From: Pedobacter frigoris
GTDB taxonomy: Bacteria > Bacteroidota > Bacteroidia > Sphingobacteriales > Sphingobacteriaceae
Direction of reading: 5' to 3'
DNA: 64,000 nucleotides
Assembly: GCF_005116445.1 (NCBI RefSeq)
Contig: NZ_SWBQ01000004.1
Location: forward strand, 62,001-126,000
Positions 8,257-17,294 of the stretch are shown piece after piece. The translations under genes and the position numbers were made by a program. How positions within the stretch are numbered: position 1 is the stretch's first letter; each line of letters begins with the position of its first letter. The notes under the pieces were generated by a model. That model was not told the DNA's origin. It did no database searches and worked only from the letters and a program-made list of their open reading frames with translations.

Positions 8257-9849
8257 TTATTTGGAGCTTAGGTTGTAAGTAAGAGAAAGAAAATAACCAA
8301 ACCTGTCAAAGTCTGACACAGGCACGTCTGTAGGTGCCGTGCTTTTCACGATTATTTGTCCTTCCTGATATTTGTCACCGATCAGGCTTGTTTTCGTTAA
8401 TGTAACCCCACCACTTAAAATAAAGCGCTGATTTTTGCCTGCTATCAGTGATGGCCCCAAATGAAAGTTAACTTTAGATGCATTTTTAATGCTAACACCA
8501 AAACTCAATGCCGGCTGAAGCTCTGTTCCTGACCTGGTATAAACATGCATTAATGCCCCTATAGATGGGAAGAACTTGTTTTTTGTATCATTTCTGGTGA
8601 TCCTTGATTTGTCTGGCTCGCCATCTACATCGTCATACCTGTAAGTTTGGTCAATGAAACTGTTTCCTCCGAAATTGACAAAAAATCCGGAGCTAAAGTT
8701 GATTTTCAGCCCTTGTTTAGATCGTATTTTAATGACGTACGATTTGGCGACAGGACTGCACACAACGTCATTCTTAGGCTTTATGTGTATGATGAATTTT
8801 GTTTCGTCTACTTCCAGCTCTTGGGGGGTTATGTAAACCGTATAATTACTTTCATTGACATAATTATAGCTATCTGTCACTGATTTCAACGTGGTAGTCT
8901 CAAAATTTGTTATTTTCTTGTTGAGCGCAACGATGTCCGCATCCTTAAAGGCGGCCGTATAACCGGAGAGAATCACACGCAATGCTACAGCTTTATCTGT
9001 CATTTCCTTTTTTACTCCGGCATCAGATACCGCACCAGCTGTGGCATTTACTGATTTGATAAATTGATCAAGATCCGTAGTCAATGCCTTTAAACTGGCC
9101 TCAGCGTAATGAGTAGTAACCAATTGATATTCTTCCTGACTTTTATCATAAGTTACTTTAAGGTAGTTTTTGAGTATCCTGCCAATAGCTATCTGGTCTT
9201 TTGAGGTGAATTCAGCAAATGAATTTCCGCTAAGACCGAGCCTTTGGCTTGCGTTTCTGGCAACGAGGTAATCATAGGTTAGGTCCATTGTTTTGTCTCT
9301 GATCTTATCATAAGCGGTATTGCAGAGTAATTGCAAGTCGTTTAAGTTACTATAGAATAGTGTTGTTCTACTCAGTTCATTATAGTACTCCTTATAGAGT
9401 CCCAAGGATTTTAGTTTATCTACCCTGGTAAATAGAGCGAGGTATTCCTGATTAAGCTTGGTAAAATCAGCTTTACTAAGGGTTTTTCCTCTTATTGGGC
9501 TGATTCCGGCAATCACTTCATCATCTAAAAAAGTTCCGCTTTCCCCAGCCAATCCTGCCGCTGCATCATCTGCTTTTGGTAATTTGATGTCCGTAAACAT
9601 GGCAAAAATCGCTGGTTGATCTGATTTAAAGTCAAATGTTTGTACATTATTGGTAATATCGACCAGCTTCTTATTGACATTGATAATCTTAATACCGACG
9701 AGATTTTTCGAAGATTCGATCGAATTATAGGTTATCGGAGAACTGGTGAGGTAGTTAATTTCTATGTACCTGATTGAATTTTGGTCTGATTGCGCGTAGC
9801 AAAACGTCACAGAGAGAAAAGAGAGGGCAATAAAGACGATTAATTTCAT
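8257..9849 (-). CDS. Secreted protein of unknown function, 530 residues
   Basis: A Sec signal peptide (residues 1 to about 20, core LIVFIALSFLSVTFC, cleavage near YAQ) starts the protein. The central part (about 130-320) is strongly helical and may form coiled coils. The C-terminal third contains strand-rich sequence such as GLKINFSSGFFVNFGG, IGALMHVYTRSG, FGVSIKNASKVNFHLGPSL and a final FGYFLSLTYNLSSK, typical of an outer-membrane beta-barrel end. I do not recognise a family. Its stop codon is one base from the ATG of the M48-like gene, so the two are coupled and probably act together in the envelope. Confidence 0.78.
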   Translation of the reverse strand: MKLIVFIALSFLSVTFCYAQSDQNSIRYIEINYLTSSPITYNSIESSKNLVGIKIINVNKKLVDITNNVQTFDFKSDQPAIFAMFTDIKLPKADDAAAGLAGESGTFLDDEVIAGISPIRGKTLSKADFTKLNQEYLALFTRVDKLKSLGLYKEYYNELSRTTLFYSNLNDLQLLCNTAYDKIRDKTMDLTYDYLVARNASQRLGLSGNSFAEFTSKDQIAIGRILKNYLKVTYDKSQEEYQLVTTHYAEASLKALTTDLDQFIKSVNATAGAVSDAGVKKEMTDKAVALRVILSGYTAAFKDADIVALNKKITNFETTTLKSVTDSYNYVNESNYTVYITPQELEVDETKFIIHIKPKNDVVCSPVAKSYVIKIRSKQGLKINFSSGFFVNFGGNSFIDQTYRYDDVDGEPDKSRITRNDTKNKFFPSIGALMHVYTRSGTELQPALSFGVSIKNASKVNFHLGPSLIAGKNQRFILSGGVTLTKTSLIGDKYQEGQIIVKSTAPTDVPVSDFDRFGYFLSLTYNLSSK

Positions 9850-9975
9850 GATTAAAAATTATTGGTTATAATATATAGAGTTATTAATGGCAATATTTTT
9901 ATACAAAGAACTCACGAAATTTAACTATTAAAACAATGCATGGCAATCCCCTAAAGTGGGTATTTTATATTTACA

Positions 9976-10009
9976 TAAAAAAGCCCGCTGTACTTTCGAA
10001 CAGCGGACT
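9976..10009 (-). terminator. Intrinsic terminator of htpG
   Basis: On the minus strand a GC-rich hairpin (AGTCCGCTGT pairing with ACAGCGGGCT, loop of 8 bases) is followed by a run of six T. It lies about 20 bases after the htpG stop. Confidence 0.88.
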
Positions 10010-10031
10010 TCTTTATATAAGGATATTGCGC

Positions 10032-11921
10032 TTAGATTAGCGCAACGCTTCTGCTCACAAATTCAGTAAGCTCAGCTCCAGTCAGCATCCCCTGAGCCAG
10101 CAAAGCAAGATCAACGGCTTGTTTTGCCAATAAGGCCTGATCTTCTGATTTATCTGAGGCCAGGATCTTTCCAATCAGCTTGTGATTTCCGTTGATAGCT
10201 ACTTTATAGCTATCAGGCATATTGCCGTAAAAGCCCATGCCGCCACCCATAGCTGCCATGTCTTTCATGCGACGCATAAACTCATCCATAGTTACAGTAA
10301 CAGGCAGTTCTTCAGGGTTCAGTCCAACGATCTCCACATTATAACCTGGCCTGGTAATGGCCTTTTCAAAGATTTCCTTTACCTGCTTAGACTGGTCTTC
10401 TGAAAGTACTGATTCGTGGTTTTCATCTTTGTCGATCAGCTGACTTGCCACACTAGAATCCACTCGTTTTAATGAAGTCTTTTCCAGTTTCTGCTCCAGC
10501 TGACTTACAAAATGGTTATCGATAGGTGAATTCATCAGCAATACGTCGTAATCTTTCTTATTGGCCGACTGTATAAAACTGTCCTGTTTAGCAGGGTCAT
10601 TGGCATAGATATACACCAACTGTCCGTTTTTATCTGTTTGAATATCTTTTATTTTGTCACGATATTCGTCAAGTGTGTAATGCTCCTCTTTAGTATTGGT
10701 AAGTAAGGCAAAATCTTTTGCTTTATCATAGAATTTCTCTTCGCTCACCATTCCGTATTTTACAAACAGACCGATATCTCCCCATTTCTCTTCATAGCTT
10801 TTACGGTCTTTGTTGAACAGCTCCTGCAATTTATCTGCAACCTTTTTTGTGATATAACTATTGATTTTTTTCACGTTGCTATCTGCCTGAAGGAAACTTC
10901 TCGAAACATTCAATGGAATATCCGGTGAATCAATCACACCGTGCAATAACATTAAAAATTCCGGTACGATGTCCTTTACCTCATCAGTAATGAACACCTG
11001 GCGTGAGAACAATTTGATTTTGTTGCGCTGGAATTCGTAATCATTTTTAAGCTTAGGGAAGTATAAAACTCCGGTAAGGTTAAATGGATAATCTACATTC
11101 AGATGGATCCAGAATAAAGGATCTTCTGAGAAAGGATACAATTGCTTATAGAATGAAAGGTAATCTTCGTCTGACAAATCTGCAGGTGCTTTTGTCCAGA
11201 TTGGGTTAGTGGTATTGATGATGTTATCAACCTCAACACTTTTAGTTTTAGGTTTTCCCTCTTCATCCTCCCCATCAGGTTCCTGTTCAGTCTTGGTTCC
11301 AAACTTTATTGGCACCGGTAAAAATTTACCATACTTATCCAGAATTTCTTCCAGTTTATGGTTTTCCAGGAATTCCTCAGACTCCGCATTGATGTGTAAA
11401 ATGATATCCGTTCCACGTGTGGTCTTGTTGCCGTCTGTAATTTCAAATGAAGTACTTCCGTCACATACCCAACGTGCAGGTTCTGCACCATCCTGGTAAG
11501 ATAATGTCTGGATCTCTACAAGATCAGCCACCATGAAGGCCGAATAAAAGCCTAAACCGAACTTTCCGATGATTTCATTGGCATCTTTGGCATCTTTAAA
11601 TTTCTCAACAAATTCACTTGCTCCAGAGAAAGCTACCTGGTTGATATATTTTTTAATCTCATCTGCAGTCATGCCCAAACCGTTATCGCTAATGGTAATC
11701 GTTTTGGCATCTTTATCTACCGCAACTTCAACTAATGGGTTGCCCAGCTCTCCGCTGTATTGTCCAAGCGCAGCAAGGCGCTTAATTTTTTGTACCGCAT
11801 CAACGGCATTGGAAACGAGCTCTCTTAAAAAGATCTCATTGTCTGAATACAGGAATTTCTTGATGATTGGGAAAATGTTCTCCGTGTGAATGGATATGGT
11901 TCCTTTTTCTTCTATGCTCAT
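10032..11921 (-). CDS. htpG: Molecular chaperone HtpG (Hsp90)
   Basis: A 629-residue cytosolic Hsp90 that remodels client proteins in an ATP-dependent cycle. The N-terminal GHKL ATPase shows LRELVSNAVDAVQKI (Asn for Mg, about residues 33-47), DNGLGMTADE (about 79-88) and GKFGLGFYSAFMVAD (lid and phosphate-binding Gly motif, about 118-132). The middle domain contains RGVLYFPK-like and SRQVFITD sequence with the SRSFLQ catalytic-loop arginine. The C-terminal dimerisation domain is present. Length equals that of E. coli HtpG. It is monocistronic with a strong terminator, and a palindrome TGTCAAATTGACA lies 62-74 bases upstream of the start. Confidence 0.98.
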   Translation of the reverse strand: MSIEEKGTISIHTENIFPIIKKFLYSDNEIFLRELVSNAVDAVQKIKRLAALGQYSGELGNPLVEVAVDKDAKTITISDNGLGMTADEIKKYINQVAFSGASEFVEKFKDAKDANEIIGKFGLGFYSAFMVADLVEIQTLSYQDGAEPARWVCDGSTSFEITDGNKTTRGTDIILHINAESEEFLENHKLEEILDKYGKFLPVPIKFGTKTEQEPDGEDEEGKPKTKSVEVDNIINTTNPIWTKAPADLSDEDYLSFYKQLYPFSEDPLFWIHLNVDYPFNLTGVLYFPKLKNDYEFQRNKIKLFSRQVFITDEVKDIVPEFLMLLHGVIDSPDIPLNVSRSFLQADSNVKKINSYITKKVADKLQELFNKDRKSYEEKWGDIGLFVKYGMVSEEKFYDKAKDFALLTNTKEEHYTLDEYRDKIKDIQTDKNGQLVYIYANDPAKQDSFIQSANKKDYDVLLMNSPIDNHFVSQLEQKLEKTSLKRVDSSVASQLIDKDENHESVLSEDQSKQVKEIFEKAITRPGYNVEIVGLNPEELPVTVTMDEFMRRMKDMAAMGGGMGFYGNMPDSYKVAINGNHKLIGKILASDKSEDQALLAKQAVDLALLAQGMLTGAELTEFVSRSVALI

Positions 11922-11982
11922 ATGTTAACTCATTTTTAAGTACATAGCCAAGCTATCAATGCCCATTCCAATTTGTTTTTGT

Positions 11983-11995
11983 TGTCAAATTGACA
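11983..11995. promoter_or_regulatory. Palindrome upstream of htpG
   Basis: TGTCAAATTGACA is a perfect 13-base palindrome around a central base, in the 141-base region between divergent htpG and the DUF2157-like gene. Its position 62-74 bases before the htpG ATG fits an operator or a heat-shock promoter element; the regulator is unknown. Confidence 0.45.
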
Positions 11996-12062
11996 GACAT
12001 GCAAATTTCTCCGTCTTCTTTTGTATACTTGAGTTATCCTATGATTAAAACGCAATCAAACT

Positions 12063-13043
12063 ATGAATACGCAATACAGCAAAAGGCTGCTGGATGAAGG
12101 CCTCATCACACCTGAGTCTTATAAAAAGATAAGGCAAAAACAGTCAAACCTTTTGTTTTCCGTACACTGGGAAATAAAGACGGTTCTATACCTAGGCGTC
12201 ATGTTGCTCAGCACAGGCCTGGGAATTCTGATTTATAAGAATATTGACACCATTGGGCACCAGGTTATCCTATTGATGATCGCTGCGATTTCCGCCGGTT
12301 GTTTCTTTTATTGTTTTAAACACAAAAAGCCTTTCAGCAAAGCGCAGGTAAAATCTCCGGGATCTCTTTTTGATTACATCCTGTTATTGGGATGTCTAAG
12401 CTTTTTAAGCTTCCTTGGATACCTACAAGTGCAATATGGTGTTTTCGGACAGAATTATGGCCTGGCGACTTTTATTCCTATGCTGGTACTGTTTTATGTA
12501 GCTTACGATTACGACCATCTGGGAATTTTGAGTCTGGCTATCACCAACCTTGCTTTGTGGCTGGGTGTAACCGTAACTCCTTTTTACCTGCTTTATAAAA
12601 ATAACTTCGATAGTGAAAGAGTGATCTATACCTATTTCGGTATTGGCCTCCTGCTGATTGGTGCGGCCCATTTGTCAGAAAAATTTACTTTTAAAAAGCA
12701 CTTTAGATTTACTTATCTACATTTTGGGGTGCATATGGCTTTCATCTCATTATTATCAGGGTATTTCTACAATTACGAACAACCGTTGTCAATAGTTTGG
12801 CTTTTTATGCTGTTCATTCTCGCCTTTTACTGCTACACTGACGCCGTGAAGCATAAATCTTTTTACTTTATACTTCTGGTGGTGCTCTATAGTTATATTG
12901 CTTTAAGTGTGGTGGTTGTGCGTGGCCTGATCACAATGGACAGCGAAGGCGCCCTTTATATTGTATTCCTATATTTTATTGTTTCAGCCATCGGAATGGT
13001 GCTGGTATTGATCAACCTCAACAAAAAATTTAAAGCAAAATGA
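12063..13043 (+). CDS. DUF2157-like multi-pass membrane protein
   Basis: A 326-residue protein with a short soluble N-terminus (LLDEGLITPESYKKIR), then about nine hydrophobic helices between residues 40 and 320, and a basic end KKFKAK. The opening (a short helix with LxxxGLI, then a membrane domain starting around TVLYLGVMLLSTGLGILIYK) is the pattern of DUF2157 proteins, whose role is unknown. Its stop overlaps the ATG of the next gene by four bases, so the two are translationally coupled. The next gene has a similar layout, so they may be diverged relatives or partner subunits. Confidence 0.75.
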   Translation: MNTQYSKRLLDEGLITPESYKKIRQKQSNLLFSVHWEIKTVLYLGVMLLSTGLGILIYKNIDTIGHQVILLMIAAISAGCFFYCFKHKKPFSKAQVKSPGSLFDYILLLGCLSFLSFLGYLQVQYGVFGQNYGLATFIPMLVLFYVAYDYDHLGILSLAITNLALWLGVTVTPFYLLYKNNFDSERVIYTYFGIGLLLIGAAHLSEKFTFKKHFRFTYLHFGVHMAFISLLSGYFYNYEQPLSIVWLFMLFILAFYCYTDAVKHKSFYFILLVVLYSYIALSVVVVRGLITMDSEGALYIVFLYFIVSAIGMVLVLINLNKKFKAK

Positions 13044-14206
13044 TCGCTTATCATAAAATCTGGCTATATAACCTGCTGGTTCAGGAGCAGGTTGAAAAAG
13101 AATACAGAACCGGCAATTTAACTGATGCGGAACTGAAAAATGTTATGGAAAAGTACCCTGTTGGATTTTACACCCCAAATGTATTTATCCGTGTGGGGCT
13201 GTTTCTGTTAACCTGTGTCATCATCTCATTTGCATATGGATTAGTTACCCTGATCCTGATCGACACTAAGCTAATTGTAAAGCCCGGATACTTTTTATTT
13301 CTTGGAGTTACGGTCTACATCGCACTTGAGTTTGTGATTAAAAACATGAACCACTTTAGATCAGGTGTAGACGACGCCCTGATCTGGATCTCTTCAGGAT
13401 TGATCTTATCTGCTTTCTACCTCTATACAGATGCACAGGATATGAGGCAGCAGGACCTAGCTATCGCGGGCTTCATGGTTGTATTAGGTTGCTATTTCAG
13501 TCTCCGATTTGCAGATGTCTTAATGACTGCGGCCACATTTCTGTCGTTTATTGCATTTATATTTATCCTGTGGAACCAGATTCCGGGATGGGGACTGATC
13601 ACAATGCCTTTTTTAATGATGGCGATAACCGCAGGAAGCTATCTGCTGTGCCGCTTCGGCAGGCATAAAGCAATAACCGTTCATTATTCCAATTGCCTGA
13701 TAGCCCTGCAGGTACTGAGTTTACTCGTATTGTACCTTGCCGGCAATTACTTTATAGTGCAGACACTTGGCAGTGATATTGCATCTGATAAAACGCCACA
13801 GGTTCCTTTCGCTCCTTTCTTTTGGACATGGACCATTGTTCTTCCGTTTATATACATCGGCGCCGGAATTAAAAAGAAGGATGTAACACTGCTCAGGACA
13901 GGATTGCTTCTGGTGGCCGCAGCAGCATTCACCTTCCGTAATTACTACCATTTAATGCCGATAGAAGCTACATTAGCCCTTATAGGCGCTACATTGTTAT
14001 TGGCGGCCTATGGCATCATGAAGTATTTAAAAACACCAAAGCATGGCTTCACCTATGAAATCGTTGACGAAGAAAACATAATGGATAAACTGAAAATAGA
14101 ATCGCTGATTGTTTCTGAAACATTTTCAGGAACTCCGGCAGCAGCCGAAGGGACACGTTTTGGCGACGGTAATTTTGGTGGTGGAGGAACAAGCAGCAAT
14201 TTTTAA
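13040..14206 (+). CDS. Multi-pass membrane protein with glycine-rich C-terminal tail
   Basis: A 388-residue protein with a soluble N-terminal stretch of about 45 residues (including RTGNLTDAELKNVMEKYPVG), roughly ten membrane helices (about 50-345) and a cytosolic or periplasmic C-terminal segment. The last residues, RFGDGNFGGGGTSSNF, form a Gly-rich tail with a terminal aromatic residue, like the tails of TPM and DUF2207 membrane proteins. I do not recognise a function. The ATG overlaps the stop of the DUF2157-like gene. A DUF4401-type assignment is possible, since such proteins are often next to DUF2157 genes, but I cannot confirm it. Confidence 0.7.
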   Translation: MIAYHKIWLYNLLVQEQVEKEYRTGNLTDAELKNVMEKYPVGFYTPNVFIRVGLFLLTCVIISFAYGLVTLILIDTKLIVKPGYFLFLGVTVYIALEFVIKNMNHFRSGVDDALIWISSGLILSAFYLYTDAQDMRQQDLAIAGFMVVLGCYFSLRFADVLMTAATFLSFIAFIFILWNQIPGWGLITMPFLMMAITAGSYLLCRFGRHKAITVHYSNCLIALQVLSLLVLYLAGNYFIVQTLGSDIASDKTPQVPFAPFFWTWTIVLPFIYIGAGIKKKDVTLLRTGLLLVAAAAFTFRNYYHLMPIEATLALIGATLLLAAYGIMKYLKTPKHGFTYEIVDEENIMDKLKIESLIVSETFSGTPAAAEGTRFGDGNFGGGGTSSNF

Positions 14207-14240
14207 ATACACATATACACGCTAATTTTATTTTTCTAAT

Positions 14241-14696
14241 ATGAATTCCTCTAAACTAAAAACAATGCAGATTATGCATATTGCCTTCTGCATCGCAGTT
14301 TTCAACTTCGCCCTTGTTGCTTTTTTCCTGGTTAAAGACAGCATACATCTAAATCTTAGATTAGAGCAACCAACGCCTCTTTTTCCGATATTCCCTATAA
14401 TTGCTGTGCTTGCTGTCTTTATAGGATCTTTTTTATTTAAAAAACAGCTTAACGGTGTAACAGATATACCTTCGGCAGATGATAAAATAGCAAAATACCA
14501 AACTGCATTTTTAATCCGTTCGGCTATTTTAGAAGGTGCCGCACTAATGAATACCGTTGCGTTTTTAATGACCTCCAATAGTGTGTTTTTGCTGGCCGCG
14601 GCTTTCCCTTTTTTATTTCTTTTAATAAGCAGGCCGGCAAAACAGCAAATCATCGATGAATTAAACCTGACCTATCCAGATACTGAAAAATTATAA
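14241..14696 (+). CDS. Small four-helix membrane protein of unknown function
   Basis: A 151-residue protein with four predicted hydrophobic segments (about 10-30, 50-68, 92-112 and 114-130) and a short charged tail. It has no recognisable family motif. It follows the two larger membrane genes on the same strand after 34 bases and probably belongs to the same transcript. A reading frame on the opposite strand covers the same bases, but the plus frame has the hydrophobic block pattern of a membrane protein and the operon context, so it was preferred. Confidence 0.65.
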   Translation: MNSSKLKTMQIMHIAFCIAVFNFALVAFFLVKDSIHLNLRLEQPTPLFPIFPIIAVLAVFIGSFLFKKQLNGVTDIPSADDKIAKYQTAFLIRSAILEGAALMNTVAFLMTSNSVFLLAAAFPFLFLLISRPAKQQIIDELNLTYPDTEKL

Positions 14697-14716
14697 CCGC
14701 ATGATATTTTTCTGTG

Positions 14717-14724
14717 TACCTTTG
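14717..14724 (+). promoter_or_regulatory. -7 box of the M16 peptidase gene
   Basis: TACCTTTG matches TAnnTTTG exactly and ends seven bases before the ATG at 14732. It excludes the upstream GTG at 14714 as start, since that lies before the promoter box, and implies a leaderless or nearly leaderless mRNA. No clear -33 TTG was found at the right spacing. Confidence 0.6.
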
Positions 14725-14731
14725 CCCGCTA

Positions 14732-15961
14732 ATGGAATATAACGTTCATACTTTACCAAACGGCATCCGGCTACTCCATGTGCCTTCAGCATCTGCGATT
14801 TCTCATGCTTGTATCATTGTAAACAGCGGTTCAAGAGACGAAAAGGAGGATCAGGCTGGCCTGGCACATTTTATAGAACACCTGATTTTTAAGCGCACAG
14901 AAAAGCGTAACACCAACCAGATCTTAAACAGACTTGAAAGTGTTGGTGCCGATCTTAATGCCTATACAACCAAAGAGTACACATGCATTCATGCCTCGTT
15001 CCTTAATCCTTATCTTGACCGGACATTAGAACTGTTCAATGACATCGTATTTCACTCCATTTTTCCGGAGGACGAAATGGATAAAGAAAAAAGTGTGGTT
15101 CTGGATGAAATTGCTTCTTATCTTGACCAGCCCGAAGAGGCCATCTACGACGACTTTGAAGACCTCGTATTTGAAGGTCATGCTCTTGGAAGAAACATCC
15201 TGGGAACGACAGAAAGTGTTTCAGGAATCACAAAAAAGGACATCCTGCAATTCATAAAAAACAATTATCATACAGATCGCATTGTTATTGCTGTACTGGG
15301 GAACTATGGACTGAATAAGGTTGTAAAAATAGGAACAAAACACTATTCGGACATTCCGGCTAACCTGCATACCCCTTCAAGAATAGCTCCTGAAAAGGCT
15401 CCCATAGTCATAAAGACATTGAATAAGCCCATTCAGCAAGCCCATGCGGTCTTGGGGATGCAGGCGTACTCGCTTCATCATCCCTACAAAACGGGCTTAT
15501 TGCTGTTGAATAACCTGCTTGGGGGTACAGGAATGAGCTCTATTTTGAACCTGCAGATTAGGGAGAAATATGGCATAGCTTACACCATAGAATCGGGTTA
15601 TAGCCCATTAAGTGATACCGGCATTTTTACGCTATACTTTGGAACAGACAAAGAAAAGGTAGATAAAGCATGGTCTTTGATTTTTAAGGAATTCAGGAAA
15701 ATAAAAGATCATCCGCTTACTGAGGTGCAATTACAAAAGGCTAAAAATAAGTTCATCGGGCAGATTGCCCTTGGCGAAGAGAACCGGATCGGTTTAATTA
15801 TATCTATGGCTAAGAGCCTGATTGACTACGATAGAATTGACGACTTACAGACCGTTTTCAATAAAATACAGCAGGTGAGTACCACAGATATTGCCAATAT
15901 TGCTAATGAAATGTTAGATGAAAGCAATTTGAGCGCCCTAACTTTTTATCCTTTAGGGTAA
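14732..15961 (+). CDS. M16 family (insulinase/processing-peptidase-like) zinc protease
   Basis: A 409-residue protein in the pitrilysin/mitochondrial processing peptidase family. The inverted zinc motif HxxEH is HFIEH at residues 46-50, and the downstream acidic helix (EAIYDDFEDLVFEGHALG) supplies the third ligand region. The two-domain layout, N-terminal catalytic and C-terminal inactive half with the GGTGMSSILNLQIREKYGIAY-type segment (the R/Y pair that helps substrate binding), is complete. No signal peptide is present, suggesting a cytosolic enzyme. ATG 14732 gives the conserved start YNVHTLPNGIRLLH, and a -7 box lies just upstream. Substrate is unknown. Confidence 0.92.
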   Translation: MEYNVHTLPNGIRLLHVPSASAISHACIIVNSGSRDEKEDQAGLAHFIEHLIFKRTEKRNTNQILNRLESVGADLNAYTTKEYTCIHASFLNPYLDRTLELFNDIVFHSIFPEDEMDKEKSVVLDEIASYLDQPEEAIYDDFEDLVFEGHALGRNILGTTESVSGITKKDILQFIKNNYHTDRIVIAVLGNYGLNKVVKIGTKHYSDIPANLHTPSRIAPEKAPIVIKTLNKPIQQAHAVLGMQAYSLHHPYKTGLLLLNNLLGGTGMSSILNLQIREKYGIAYTIESGYSPLSDTGIFTLYFGTDKEKVDKAWSLIFKEFRKIKDHPLTEVQLQKAKNKFIGQIALGEENRIGLIISMAKSLIDYDRIDDLQTVFNKIQQVSTTDIANIANEMLDESNLSALTFYPLG

Positions 15962-15967
15962 TATTCG

Positions 15968-15975
15968 TACTTTTG
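15968..15975 (+). promoter_or_regulatory. -7 box of def
   Basis: TACTTTTG, an exact TAnnTTTG match, sits directly after the M16 stop and about 70 bases before the def ATG. Confidence 0.6.
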
Positions 15976-16046
15976 TACTATGAAAGATCATGAGGTGAAC
16001 AGCATTCATGATTGCTCAGCAACTATTAACAGCATAATTAATTCTG

Positions 16047-16601
16047 ATGAAATTACCAATTGTAGCTTACGGGGACCCAGTTTTAAAGAAAGTGTGTACT
16101 CCTATTGAAAAGGATTACCCTAACTTACAAGTACTGATCACCAATATGTTTGAAACCATGTACCATGCCAGCGGTGTTGGTTTGGCGGCTCCTCAAATTG
16201 GGCTTCCAATCAGATTATTCATTGTTGACACTGGTGCGGATGATAAGAACCGCTATAAAAAGGTGTTCATCAACGCAGAAATCCTGGAAGAAACGGGAGA
16301 ATTATGGGCTTTTAATGAAGGTTGCCTCAGCATTCCTGACATCAGGGAAGATGTAATGCGTAAGCCAAATGTGCTGATCAGTTATTATGATGAGAACTGG
16401 GAACTTCATGAAGAAGAAGTAACAGGAATGCCCGCACGCGTGATTCAACATGAGTATGACCATATAGAAGGTACATTATTCACGGATAAGCTAAGCCAGC
16501 TTCGTAAAACAATGCTAAAAAGTAAGCTGACTGCAATTTCCAAAGGGAATATCAAGGCGGATTATAAGATGCGTTTCCCTAATCAGAGCAAGAAACGTTA
16601 G
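16047..16601 (+). CDS. def: Peptide deformylase
   Basis: A 184-residue metalloenzyme that removes the formyl group from the N-terminal methionine of new proteins. All three family motifs are intact: GVGLAAPQ (43-50), EGCLSIP (91-97, with the metal-ligand Cys) and HEYDH (135-139, two His ligands and the catalytic Glu). Length is normal for a type I deformylase. Its stop overlaps the stop of the convergent gene on the minus strand by two bases. It has its own -7 box, so it is probably transcribed alone. The usual partner fmt is not in the window. Confidence 0.98.
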   Translation: MKLPIVAYGDPVLKKVCTPIEKDYPNLQVLITNMFETMYHASGVGLAAPQIGLPIRLFIVDTGADDKNRYKKVFINAEILEETGELWAFNEGCLSIPDIREDVMRKPNVLISYYDENWELHEEEVTGMPARVIQHEYDHIEGTLFTDKLSQLRKTMLKSKLTAISKGNIKADYKMRFPNQSKKR

Positions 16602-17239
16602 TTCTCTGCACTGCGGCTCTGGTCGCCTTTGAAGATGTTCTGCATTAGTTTTCCCCATGCAAAAGGATTTAACAAGGGATTGGTCTGCACCATGTTTTTG
16701 TTTAAAGCCCTGTCGTGGTTAAACCTGAAATTTGTACCTGAGATTTCTCCTCCGTCTCTCGGCAGGGTCTGAATCATCCCTGTGAGGCTCTGTCTGGAAA
16801 GGTTTTTTGCTGCGATGGAATAATCATCATCTGCAACTTTCATTGCCATAAAAGCCCTTGTAAATTCTTCTACCGTAGCCCAGGGATACACCCTCACCAT
16901 AGGCAGGTTTACGATCTCTGATTTCATCTTAATCATAGTCGTGAACTTAGTCTCATTGATTACTGCAGGAATCACAAAGACATAATCTCTGTAACCCACA
17001 GCAGTGTATAGAATGCTATCGCCTGTACGCGCTGTGAAAGAGAAAAACCCTTTATAATTCGCGGCATACTTCTGATTATTATTGTTGAGGTTAGTCACGG
17101 TTACATAAGGCACAACATTGCTGCTATCCACATCGGTAATGATTCCCGAAAACTGGATGAGTTTCTTTTCTTTAGTTATCTGCTGCGCAAATAATGAAGA
17201 AAAGAAAAGAAGCAATATAATGGTTAGCGTATACTTCAT
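16598..17239 (-). CDS. Secreted protein with carboxypeptidase-regulatory-like domain
   Basis: A 213-residue protein with a Sec signal peptide (residues 1-18, ending LFAQ). Residues 28-110 have the seven-stranded beta-sandwich pattern of the CarboxypepD_reg-like fold (FSGIITDVDSSNVVPYVTVT, then YKGFFSFTARTGDSILYTAVGY), common at the N-terminus of TonB-dependent receptors and of stand-alone envelope proteins in Bacteroidota. No plug or barrel follows, only a helical tail of about 100 residues. It lies about 55 bases after the nifU-like gene on the same strand and may share its transcript. The role is unknown. Confidence 0.82.
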   Translation of the reverse strand: MKYTLTIILLLFFSSLFAQQITKEKKLIQFSGIITDVDSSNVVPYVTVTNLNNNNQKYAANYKGFFSFTARTGDSILYTAVGYRDYVFVIPAVINETKFTTMIKMKSEIVNLPMVRVYPWATVEEFTRAFMAMKVADDDYSIAAKNLSRQSLTGMIQTLPRDGGEISGTNFRFNHDRALNKNMVQTNPLLNPFAWGKLMQNIFKGDQSRSAEN

Positions 17240-17294
17240 TATACAATAATAGCGCTATTTATAACAATTGACTTGTTAAATTGTGTTAAAAAGC

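Noticed and set aside
14228..14653. Minus-strand frame over the small membrane gene
   Set aside because: The plus-strand frame has membrane-helix blocks and operon position; the minus product is basic with no recognisable domain.
15980..16100. Short ORF (about 40 codons) between the def -7 box and def
   Set aside because: It overlaps def out of frame, has no conserved features and is too short to support as a leader peptide.
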